A stretch of 33,116 bases of DNA from G020348385 sp964580235 (lineage in GTDB: Bacteria; Acidobacteriota; Aminicenantia; Aminicenantales; Aminicenantaceae): contig CAZOJY010000026.1 in the NCBI GenBank assembly GCA_964580235.1, forward strand, positions 1-33,116, in the 5' to 3' direction. Shown piece by piece: positions 8,022 through 14,914 of this stretch. The position numbers and the translations under genes were made by a program. Each line of letters begins with the position of its first letter. Position 1 is the stretch's first letter. Under the pieces are notes generated by a model. It searched no databases and was not told the origin of the DNA. It was given only the letters and a program-made list of their open reading frames with translations.

Positions 8022-10028
8022 TTATTTCTTTTTTCGCATTATTAAATTTAAAAAGCCATCGATTTCGAGAACGTAGGCGGGCGGCAGAAATGCTGTTGAT
8101 TCGTGATCTGCGATCAGAGCCGGGCCTGAAATTTTGTTTCCAGGGGTAAGACAATCCCGCCTAAAGGCTGAGGCCAAGAATTTTTTTTGCTCATAATAAA
8201 GCGTTTGTTTTTTCAAGAACGCTTGTTTTGAAGGAATTTCTTGCTGTTTGTGCAATTTTTTTAGGGCGATTTTTTTTGTGACTCCTATGGATTTCAATCG
8301 GATATTGACGATTTCCACGTGTCGCCCAGGATGGTGGTAGGAATAAAGCTTCTGATGGGCGGCATGAAAATCCGTAACAAAAGATAAATCATCCCTATTT
8401 TCTGACCGATAGGGAAGTGTGATTTCATAGGACTGTCCAATATACCGGAGGTCGAGAAACGGAAATAATTGAATGTCTTTTTGCTGAAATCCCTCTTTTT
8501 CCATGTCCTGGTTGCTTTTTGTCTGGAGCTTGTGCAGGTGTTTTTCTATTTCTTTTTTGGATGTCTCTTCGGCAATCTTCAAGATTGATTGGGAATAATC
8601 TTTTATGGAATTTGCCATCAGCAGGCCCTGAGCTGAAAGAACACCGGCATTTTTAGGAACAATGACTTTTGCGATCTTCAGGTTCGATGCGATATCAATC
8701 GCATGCATGCCCCCCGCTCCTCCAAAGGAAATCAGGGCAAAATTCCTTGGATCATAGCCCCGCTCTATGGATATGACACGAATAGCTTTCTCCATGTTGG
8801 CATTGGCGATCTGGATGATCCCGGAGGCTGTTTCCAGTGCTGTCCTGTTGATCTTTGTCGCAAGGTTCTGTAATACCTGATGGCTTTTTTCCGGGAAAAT
8901 CTTCATTTTCCCACCGAGGAAAAATTCTGGCACCAGGCGGCCAAGAACGAGGTTGGCATCCGTGACTGTCGGAAGATTTCCTTTGCCGTAACAGGCAGGG
9001 CCAGGATCGGCTCCTGTGCTTTGAGGGCCAACCCGCAAAGATCCCCCTCTGTCTACAAAAGCGATCGAGCCTCCCCCCGCTCCGACTGTGTGAATATCGA
9101 TGATCGGCAGGCGCACAGGAAAATCTCCGATTTTGCTTTCCTGGGTTCTATGAATTTCACCGTTGATCAAACACACATCTGAGGAAGTTCCTCCCATGTC
9201 AAAGGAGATGATTTTTTCGAGTCCAATGGATTTTCCTAGATGAAAAGCCCCGACAACTCCTCCTGCAGGCCCGGAAAGAACCGTTCTGATCGGTTCTGCT
9301 TTTGCTCTCTCTGGTGAGATGTATCCCTCGTTGGATTGCATAATTCGCAAGTTCGCAGGCTTCAGTTTGTGTTCCAAAGTCATCAAGTATTGGCTGATAA
9401 CAGGCATCAAATAAGCATTCACAGCCACCACAATAGTCCTTTCGTACTCCCGGTGTTCAGGAAGAATATCGCTTGATAATGAATACAGGATGTTTTCTTC
9501 TTTAAGTTTTTGACTGATAAATTGTTCGTTCAGTGAATTGGCATAAGAGTTGACCAGAGAAACGGCGACAGCTTGCACGTGTTTAGTTTTTATTGCAAGC
9601 AAGATGCTTCGAAGCTCAGAATCCGAAATCTTTTTTTTGACAATCCCTGCCGCTGTTGTGCGCTCTTCCAGGCCAAAACAATGGCTTCGGGGCAGCAAGG
9701 GACGTCTGTTTTCTCCTTTGAGACTATACAGTTCTCTGCGAACCTGTCTTCCGATAAAAAGGACATCTTCAAAACCTTTTGTGGTGATCACGGCTATTCG
9801 CCCGCCTTTTCTTTCCAACAGAGAATTCGTTGCAACGGTGGTCCCGTGAATGATAGACAGAGAGGGTGAAGCTTCAATGTATTTTTGGATGACTTCCAAA
9901 ATTGCCCGGGATGGATCATCTGGGGTGGAGGGAATTTTGCGGACTTCCAGGATACCATCTGTTGCAATCACAAAATCTGTAAAAGTTCCCCCGGTATCCA
10001 CGCCAATCCGAATTTCTTTCATCCTCAT
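8022..10028 (-). CDS. hyuA: Hydantoinase/oxoprolinase subunit A (HyuA-like, ATP-binding)
   Basis: 668 residues, standard for HyuA/N-methylhydantoinase A. The N-terminal ASKHA-type phosphate loop is IRIGVDTGGTFTDFV. Other landmarks are HGTTVATNSLLERKG, VLSGPAGGVVGA, SFDMGGTSSDVCL, VGAGGGSIAF and GADPGPACYG, followed by the C-terminal domain. It couples ATP hydrolysis to ring opening or carboxylation with HyuB. The ATG at 10028 is followed two codons later by another ATG; neither has a good Shine-Dalgarno. A candidate promoter lies so close that the mRNA would be almost leaderless. First gene of hyuA-hyuB-Nramp, with an ornithine cyclodeaminase remnant just beyond, which suggests amino-acid or hydantoin catabolism. 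Confidence 0.93.
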   Translation of the reverse strand: MRMKEIRIGVDTGGTFTDFVIATDGILEVRKIPSTPDDPSRAILEVIQKYIEASPSLSIIHGTTVATNSLLERKGGRIAVITTKGFEDVLFIGRQVRRELYSLKGENRRPLLPRSHCFGLEERTTAAGIVKKKISDSELRSILLAIKTKHVQAVAVSLVNSYANSLNEQFISQKLKEENILYSLSSDILPEHREYERTIVVAVNAYLMPVISQYLMTLEHKLKPANLRIMQSNEGYISPERAKAEPIRTVLSGPAGGVVGAFHLGKSIGLEKIISFDMGGTSSDVCLINGEIHRTQESKIGDFPVRLPIIDIHTVGAGGGSIAFVDRGGSLRVGPQSTGADPGPACYGKGNLPTVTDANLVLGRLVPEFFLGGKMKIFPEKSHQVLQNLATKINRTALETASGIIQIANANMEKAIRVISIERGYDPRNFALISFGGAGGMHAIDIASNLKIAKVIVPKNAGVLSAQGLLMANSIKDYSQSILKIAEETSKKEIEKHLHKLQTKSNQDMEKEGFQQKDIQLFPFLDLRYIGQSYEITLPYRSENRDDLSFVTDFHAAHQKLYSYHHPGRHVEIVNIRLKSIGVTKKIALKKLHKQQEIPSKQAFLKKQTLYYEQKKFLASAFRRDCLTPGNKISGPALIADHESTAFLPPAYVLEIDGFLNLIMRKKK

Positions 10029-10038
10029 TATTCGTATT

Positions 10039-10066
10039 TTTATCTTTTAAGTCTCGAAAAAGTCAA
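10039..10066 (-). promoter_or_regulatory. Candidate hyuA promoter giving a near-leaderless mRNA
   Basis: Read on the minus strand, TTGACT (10066-10061) lies in CTTGACTTTTT and is followed after 16 nt by GATAAA (10044-10039). Transcription would begin only about 4-6 nt before the hyuA ATG, consistent with its missing Shine-Dalgarno sequence. Confidence 0.45.
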
Positions 10067-10092
10067 GCAAAGCTGGAAGATAGCGGGTGGGA

Positions 10093-10311
10093 TTATTTGC
10101 AGGTATCGCACGAAGTGGCAGAGCACTTGGAGCATCCGCTGGAGGATGTTTTGAGCTTACTGCTGCCACCTCCGATGCCAAAGGAGGAGACCAGTTTTTC
10201 AAGGCCATTGTTTCCGCAGATTTTGCAGAAAACATTTTTTTCTCCGCCGATGGCGACAAGGGCTTCGAAATGTTCCCCACATTTTTTGCATAAAAATTCG
10301 TAGATAGGCAT
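10093..10311 (-). CDS. FmdB-family zinc-ribbon protein
   Basis: 72 residues starting MPIYEFLCKKCGEHFEAL, the signature start of the FmdB/CxxC_CxxC_SSSS family. Two CxxC pairs (CKKCG and CKICGN) form a zinc ribbon. A Gly/Ser-rich tail follows, with further cysteines ending CSKCSATSCDTCK. The upstream ATG at 10338 would add nine residues not seen in the family, so 10311 is preferred. FmdB was named as a regulator of formamidase genes, but the molecular role of the family is mostly unknown. It lies between a receiver gene and hyuA on the same strand, 64 nt before hyuA. Confidence 0.87.
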   Translation of the reverse strand: MPIYEFLCKKCGEHFEALVAIGGEKNVFCKICGNNGLEKLVSSFGIGGGSSKLKTSSSGCSKCSATSCDTCK

Positions 10312-10367
10312 TGTTGCTCTATTATACCAAAATGGCACACGGATGGGTAGCAGATTCCAGGGGGCTT

Positions 10368-10745
10368 TTATGGTTTTTTCAAGATATTTTCCAGAGTTTT
10401 TTGTAATTCCTCTTCATTTATCGGTTTGATGATAAAACCGGAGGGATCGGCCTTCTGCGCTTTGGCCAAAGTGGCCTCGTCTGCGAAACCTGTGAGAAAA
10501 ACCACGGGAATATGAAGGCTATCCCGGATTCTCTTTGCCGCCTCGATCCCATCTATCTCCCCTTTTAGGCCAATGTCCATCAAGATAAGATCTGGGCCCG
10601 TCAGCTCTGCTTTTTCAACAGCTTCAATTCCATGGAAAGCAACGGCGACGACGTTGTAGCCAGCTTTTCTCAACATGTTCCGGATATCGATAGAAACCAC
10701 TCCTTCATCTTCCACGACCATAATGTTTGTTGTGGCTATTTGCAT
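10368..10745 (-). CDS. Orphan single-domain response regulator (receiver only)
   Basis: A 125-residue CheY-like receiver: acidic pocket E12-D13, phosphoacceptor D57 in LILMDIGL, switch Thr in VFLTGF, and Lys in FIIKPINEEEL. No DNA-binding or enzymatic output domain. It is similar to the receiver at 67-468 and could be a paralog. Its ATG follows the TAG stop of the RidA gene with no gap, so the two are translationally coupled. A functional tie to RidA is not obvious. No kinase gene is adjacent; the nearest PAS protein, at 11418-12431, is a GGDEF protein. Confidence 0.9.
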   Translation of the reverse strand: MQIATTNIMVVEDEGVVSIDIRNMLRKAGYNVVAVAFHGIEAVEKAELTGPDLILMDIGLKGEIDGIEAAKRIRDSLHIPVVFLTGFADEATLAKAQKADPSGFIIKPINEEELQKTLENILKKP

Positions 10746-11210
10746 CTATTTTACGGCTATGGCCTCAATTTCGACTTTGACATCTTTTGGCAGGCGGGCA
10801 GCTTGCATAGCAGCGCGAGCCGGATAAGGGGGCTTGAAAAATTCAGCATAGACGCCGTTCATTTGGCTGAAATCGTTCATATCCTCGAGAAAAACGGTAC
10901 ATTTGACAACATTATCGAATGTGCATCCTCCTGCTTCTAAAACGGCTTGGAGGTTCTTCAAAACCAGGCGCGTTTGATCAGCGATGTTTCCTGTACTCAA
11001 TTCCCCGTTGGCAGGATTGATCGGGATCTGGCCGGAGGCAAAAATCATGCCATTGGCAGCAATAGCCTGAGAATACGGGCCGATTGCTTTGGGAGCCTTT
11101 TCTGTGTTTATGGCTTTTTTCATTGTTTTACTCCTTGTTTGGTTTGCAAAGAGATTAGGACCGAGCAGAGCCATGCCACCCATGGCCTTAAAAGCCAGTC
11201 TTCTTTTCAT
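10746..11210 (-). CDS. ridA: RidA (YjgF/YER057c/UK114) family imine deaminase, possibly with export signal
   Basis: The core from residue 30 is a full RidA protein: APKAIGPYSQAI, FASGQIPINP, the catalytic Arg in YPARAAMQAARLPKDVKVEIEAIAV. RidA hydrolyses reactive enamine/imine intermediates released by PLP enzymes. Two starts are each well supported. The ATG at 11123 has AAGGAG 7 nt upstream and gives the usual 125 residues. The ATG at 11210 has AAGGAG at similar spacing and adds 29 residues beginning MKRRLAFK, then a hydrophobic AMGGMALLGPNLFA stretch, resembling a twin-arginine-type signal. One gene could therefore make exported and cytosolic forms. It is immediately followed by a receiver gene. 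Confidence 0.9.
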   Translation of the reverse strand: MKRRLAFKAMGGMALLGPNLFANQTRSKTMKKAINTEKAPKAIGPYSQAIAANGMIFASGQIPINPANGELSTGNIADQTRLVLKNLQAVLEAGGCTFDNVVKCTVFLEDMNDFSQMNGVYAEFFKPPYPARAAMQAARLPKDVKVEIEAIAVK

Positions 11211-11417
11211 TTTGAGCTCTCCTTCTGGATTGTTTGTCGGATTCCCATGTTCAGATCAACATTGTATTAAAACAAACGCAAAGTTTCCAGGAAAATCAGA
11301 TTCTGCCGCATTCGTCCTGCCAAGCATGAGCTGAGGAAGTCTTTGATCGCAGGCTTTTTCGCGGCCAAAAGCCCGGTGATTTTATGAAATATCTCAAGAA
11401 ACCGTCTCTGCCATTCT
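11211..11417. other. 207-nt intergenic region between the RidA and GGDEF genes
   Basis: No convincing gene. Reading toward RidA, TACAAT with a poor -35 (TGGAAA, 17 nt away) could be a promoter near 11264-11292. An imperfect hairpin GGCTTTT/AAAAGCC (11352-11358 and 11367-11373) has no T-tract on either strand. Confidence 0.3.
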
Positions 11418-12431
11418 TCACAGCATGTCTTCTTGTTTTTCGATTTTCGTGCTCACTTTGTTCCGCCCGAGCCATTTGCTGTGCTTCATCAAGGATTCCG
11501 CGCGCGAGAGGAGGACTTCAAGGGAATCCACACGCAAAGCAAGCGTCGCCCCGATAGAAACAGTCACCCGCACCAATTTTGTGTCTACAGTGATGCTGGA
11601 CTTTTCGACAAGAAGACGGATTTTGTTTCCCACAAGATCCAACTTGCTTTCATCAACATTCAGCACAACCAACAGGAACTCGTCACTGTCCCAGCGTCCT
11701 ACGAGGTCAAAGAAACGGATATTGTTGGTGATTGTCTGGGCCACCGTCCGCAGGATTTGATCCCCAGTTGGTTTGCCGAAGGTATCATTGACTTCTTTCA
11801 AATTGTCTACGTCAATACAAAGCAGCCCAAAGGGGATCCGGTATTTTTTATTCTCTTCAAGCCGCGACAGAATGTGGATTTCAAGAAATCTTCTGTTTCC
11901 CACTTCCGTCAGCGGATCAAGAAGTTGCATCCGTTCCAGTTCTCTTTTGCGCTGGGGCATGATAAATTTGGGAGAAATGTCATTGAAGGTTTCGACTGCA
12001 GCAATGATTTCTCCTCCTTCGCCAAAAATGGGGAAAGCGCGTATAGCGACGGGCAGTCGATGTCCTTCTTTATGTTGAAGATAGGCGTCCAGAACGTGTG
12101 TCTGTCCATCGGAGAAGACTTTTCTGACAGGACAGTCGTCATCACAGAGATTTTTTCCCGACTCGTCCACGGGGCTGATAATGCTGTCAGAGCATTTCCT
12201 GCCGTTCACATCCGATTTCTTGAAACCTGTGATCTGTTCAGCTCCATTGTTCCAGAAAAATATATGACAATCTTGGTCCACAAAATAGACGCCGTCATGA
12301 ACATTATTGAGAAGATGCTCAGTAAAACTTTTGTCTATTTTTTCCTCTGAAAATGTTTTTTTTACCAAAGTCTTATCCCACGTCTTTTTTTTCCCCGGAA
12401 CATTTATATCAAAATCTCCATTTGATGTCAA
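11418..12431 (-). CDS. PAS-GGDEF protein with degenerate signature
   Basis: 337 residues. A PAS domain spans about 37-150 (GVYFVDQDCHIFFWNNGAEQ, and a Cys-rich CDDDCPVRK loop near 96-104). A GGDEF domain spans about 165-325 (DPLTEVGNRRF, CIDVDNLKEVNDTFG). The active-site signature reads D248-S-D-E-F instead of GGDEF. The inhibitory RxxD site (R239-D242) five residues upstream is retained. It may still make cyclic di-GMP, or act as a GTP or c-di-GMP sensor. No transmembrane segment is visible, so it is cytoplasmic. The only in-frame start near the N-terminus is a TTG at 12431 with no strong Shine-Dalgarno. It is divergent from the XRE regulator and shares its 115-nt control region. Confidence 0.87.
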   Translation of the reverse strand: MTSNGDFDINVPGKKKTWDKTLVKKTFSEEKIDKSFTEHLLNNVHDGVYFVDQDCHIFFWNNGAEQITGFKKSDVNGRKCSDSIISPVDESGKNLCDDDCPVRKVFSDGQTHVLDAYLQHKEGHRLPVAIRAFPIFGEGGEIIAAVETFNDISPKFIMPQRKRELERMQLLDPLTEVGNRRFLEIHILSRLEENKKYRIPFGLLCIDVDNLKEVNDTFGKPTGDQILRTVAQTITNNIRFFDLVGRWDSDEFLLVVLNVDESKLDLVGNKIRLLVEKSSITVDTKLVRVTVSIGATLALRVDSLEVLLSRAESLMKHSKWLGRNKVSTKIEKQEDML

Positions 12432-12460
12432 AATATCCCATGAACATTTTCCTTCCTTTG

Positions 12461-12475
12461 ATAATCCACAGTTAT
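12461..12475. promoter_or_regulatory. Operator-like palindrome, upstream copy
   Basis: ATAATCCACAGTTAT, which matches 11 of 15 bases of the element at 12501-12515 and is centred exactly 40 bp from it. It lies upstream of the XRE-regulator promoter and within the divergent region shared with the GGDEF gene. Confidence 0.45.
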
Positions 12476-12489
12476 ATTCTTGGCCTTTC

Positions 12490-12518
12490 TTGACTTTTTT
12501 ATAACTAGCAGTTATATA
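12490..12518 (+). promoter_or_regulatory. Promoter of the XRE-ImmA regulator gene
   Basis: TTGACT (12490-12495), a 17-nt spacer and TATATA (12513-12518). Transcription would start near 12525, about 22 nt before the ATG, leaving room for AAGGGG as the ribosome-binding site. The spacer contains a perfect operator-like palindrome. Confidence 0.65.
12501..12515. promoter_or_regulatory. Operator-like palindrome between -35 and -10
   Basis: ATAACT-AGC-AGTTAT, a perfect 6-bp inverted repeat with a 3-nt centre, sitting inside the promoter spacer and reaching the -10. Binding there would block RNA polymerase, as expected for autorepression by the HTH protein encoded downstream. This is inference from position and symmetry. 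Confidence 0.55.
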
Positions 12519-12546
12519 AAATTCATCCTATTTTAAGGGGAACAGA

Positions 12547-13641
12547 ATGATTCGCATTGTCGGAACAAAAATCCGAAAGTTACGGGAGAAACTGGGATTT
12601 ACACAGGAAGATATGGCAAAGTCGGTTGGCTTATCTCCTGAGTTTATTTCTTTTCTGGAATTGGGCAGAAGAAGTCCAAGCCTGGAGAGCCTTTCCCGGA
12701 TCGCAAAATTTCTGAACAAAGAAATTTCTTTTTTCATCCTTGAAAAAGCCGAATCCTTCGAATCTTTGATAAAAGGAGAAAGGCTTGATTCAAAGACAAA
12801 ACGGCTTATGAGGAAGTTTAAGAGGTACTGTGATGATTATTTGGAACTGGAAGAAATGACGGGCAGGCAGTCAGATTTGGCGCCCTTTTATGAAAGCGTC
12901 AACGCTGAAAGAATGGCCGCACAGGAGAGGGGGAGGCTTGGTCTAGGCGATGATCCTGTTTTCGATATCTTTTCTTTGATTGAGCAGAACGGCCTCCATG
13001 TGTGGAGGCACCCTCTTCCCGAAGAGATAAATATTGCCGGTTTGTATGTTTTTTTTGAATATAAACAAACGGCTTTTGCCCTGATTGACAGCTCCCAATC
13101 ATTCGGCCAGCAGATTCTCACAGCTGCACATGAGTATGGACATTATCTGAAAGACCGATTTGATGGACCGATTATCGACAATCCCGACATTTTCATCGAA
13201 GACTACATCACCCTTTACCATGGGCGGGAAAAATATGCACAAACTTTCGCCCTGCACTTTTTGCTGCCTCCCAGGAAAGTGAAAGATTTTATCAAAAATA
13301 ATTTCCGTTCCGATCGGCTTAAGCTGGAAGATATCCTGTATATTCGGCGGTACTATAATGTGAGCTTTTTAGCCCTGCTTCAGATGTTGAAAAAACTGGG
13401 ATATATTTCTCCCGGTCAGTTTAAAGAATTGCAGAAACAGGATTGGGAGCGACACGAGGATAATGTTTACGGGTCAAGAGAAATAAGCATTCCTAAGAGG
13501 CGTAAAGGTCGTTCCTTTTTATCGGCAAGATATGTAAATTTGGTGATTGATGCTTTCAGGTTAAAAAGGATCTCTCCAGAAAAAGCAGCTCAACTTCTGC
13601 ACATGAAAAAGGATAGGTTTTTATACCTGTCTAAGAGATAG
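12547..13641 (+). CDS. XRE-family HTH regulator fused to ImmA/IrrE metallopeptidase domain
   Basis: 364 residues. An N-terminal Cro/CI-type helix-turn-helix covers about residues 6-60 (IRKLREKLGFTQEDMAKSVGLSPEFISFLELG). An ImmA/IrrE domain follows, with the zinc motif HEYGH in TAAHEYGHYLKD and a later EKYAQTFALHFLLP stretch that supplies the downstream acidic ligand. Such fusions repress a target and can cleave a partner repressor after stress, as IrrE/PprI or ImmA do. The C-terminal 90 residues include another small helical region (SPEKAAQLLHMKKDRFLYL). No toxin gene, prophage or integrative element is adjacent, so it seems to be a standalone chromosomal regulator. The promoter carries two candidate operators. 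Confidence 0.92.
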   Translation: MIRIVGTKIRKLREKLGFTQEDMAKSVGLSPEFISFLELGRRSPSLESLSRIAKFLNKEISFFILEKAESFESLIKGERLDSKTKRLMRKFKRYCDDYLELEEMTGRQSDLAPFYESVNAERMAAQERGRLGLGDDPVFDIFSLIEQNGLHVWRHPLPEEINIAGLYVFFEYKQTAFALIDSSQSFGQQILTAAHEYGHYLKDRFDGPIIDNPDIFIEDYITLYHGREKYAQTFALHFLLPPRKVKDFIKNNFRSDRLKLEDILYIRRYYNVSFLALLQMLKKLGYISPGQFKELQKQDWERHEDNVYGSREISIPKRRKGRSFLSARYVNLVIDAFRLKRISPEKAAQLLHMKKDRFLYLSKR

Positions 13642-13888
13642 AACTGCGATAGAAAGATAAAAGACTGTGGGAGAAAGTCAAAGTCGAATATGCCGATAGG
13701 TCTTTTTCTTTGTATTCTGCTTTAATGAAAACATCATTCAAAGTTTTCATCTTGTGTCGGCTTTGAAAATTTCAAATAGGCAACACTCTCAGCTTTGTCG
13801 TTTGTTTCCATTATGAAATAGATTATGGTATTTTATTATCAGCTTGGGAGAATAGGCTGGACATACGACTAAACATACGGAGATTGTT
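13642..13888. other. 247-nt intergenic region with an AT-rich inverted repeat
   Basis: No gene seen. ATGAAAAC (13725-13732) and GTTTTCAT (13743-13750) form a perfect 8-bp inverted repeat with a 10-nt loop, without a T-tract, so it could be an operator or weak terminator. AAAAGAC near 13660 can also pair with GTCTTTT near 13700. ACATACG occurs twice just before the next gene (13861 and 13873). Confidence 0.35.
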
Positions 13889-14875
13889 ATGCTGAACAAG
13901 TTCAAGGGCTGCCTGCTGGGGATGGCTGGGGGGGACGCATTGGGGGCGCCTGTTGAGTTTCTCTCGGTGGAAAAAATAAAAGAAATATATGGGGAACGTG
14001 GCATCGCTGAATTTGCTGTCTGGAATGGGTTTAAGCCTGGATCTTACACGGATGACACTCAGCTGTCTTTGGCCACGGCCAAAGGATGTCTCAATGCCCA
14101 GTTTAACCTGATGAGGGAAGGAGAATCACGGTCTCAAGAATCTGTATACAGACGGTATTTGGAGTGGCTTGAGAGTATGAAGGATCCCTTCAAGGTGAGG
14201 CATCCAGGATATACCTGCATGAATGTCCTACAGAGCGGAGGAAGAGGGAGTATCGGAAATCCGATCAACGACAGCACAGAGGCCAGTGGATTACTGCGCA
14301 CAGCTCCAGTGGGTTTAGCATTCCCCCCAGGAATGGCATTCAGAGAAGGAGCCGATTATGCGGCCCTGACCCATGGACATCCTTCCGCCTATTTTGCTGC
14401 GGGATTCCTTGCTGAGATCATTGCTCACATTATTGATGGGAAATCTCTTCAAGATGCTGTTGAGCTGAGCATAGAGCAGCTTGTGGCTTTTGATAGCCAT
14501 AAGGAGCTGCTCCAACACCTGGAATCTGCCTTGGAGTTATTCATAAACCAAGCCTCTGTTGAAGAATCCGTCCCCAAATTAGGGAAAGGTATTTCTGCGG
14601 CTGAGGTCCTTTCCATAAGTGTGTTTTGTTCGCTGAAACATGTGTTTGAATTCCTGGAAGGTGTGCAGGCGGCGGTTAAACAATCTGGGGCAAGCACATC
14701 GAGCGGTTTGGTGACGGGAGCCATTCTTGGCGCACTTCTGGGCTTTGAGGCTCTTCCTGACAACTGGAGCTCCAGCGTGGAAAATTCTCAGGAAATAATC
14801 GAAATTTCCGAAGACATGTACAAAGTTTTCAAGCAGGGTGAAAGAATTTCTTTTGAAAAATATTCCTTAGAATAA
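13889..14875 (+). CDS. ADP-ribosylglycohydrolase-family protein lacking the second metal motif
   Basis: 328 residues with the ARH/DraG fold signature: GCLLGMAGGDALGAPVEF, then YTDDTQLS with T54, D55 and D56, and THGHPSAYFAAGFLAEII. Family enzymes use two metal ions to remove ADP-ribose from proteins or small molecules. The usual C-terminal ligand motif (G-D-x-D-S/T-x-G before a small-residue helix) reads S-G-A268-S-T270-S-S-G here, followed by the expected helix LVTGAILGALLG. Both metal-binding Asp residues are therefore absent. It may be an inactive binding protein or use another mechanism. GGAG lies upstream of the ATG. The histidine kinase starts 39 nt downstream on the same strand. Confidence 0.87.
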   Translation: MLNKFKGCLLGMAGGDALGAPVEFLSVEKIKEIYGERGIAEFAVWNGFKPGSYTDDTQLSLATAKGCLNAQFNLMREGESRSQESVYRRYLEWLESMKDPFKVRHPGYTCMNVLQSGGRGSIGNPINDSTEASGLLRTAPVGLAFPPGMAFREGADYAALTHGHPSAYFAAGFLAEIIAHIIDGKSLQDAVELSIEQLVAFDSHKELLQHLESALELFINQASVEESVPKLGKGISAAEVLSISVFCSLKHVFEFLEGVQAAVKQSGASTSSGLVTGAILGALLGFEALPDNWSSSVENSQEIIEISEDMYKVFKQGERISFEKYSLE

Positions 14876-14914
14876 AACGTTTTAGATCGGTCAGCCGGCA
14901 GGGAAATTGAGGGT

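Noticed and set aside
11352..11373. GGCTTTT/AAAAGCC hairpin as a terminator
   Set aside because: No T-tract follows on either strand, and the stem is only 7 bp.
11433..12350. 305-codon open frame on the plus strand
   Set aside because: It lies wholly antisense to the PAS-GGDEF gene, whose domains are clear; its translation has no recognisable motif.
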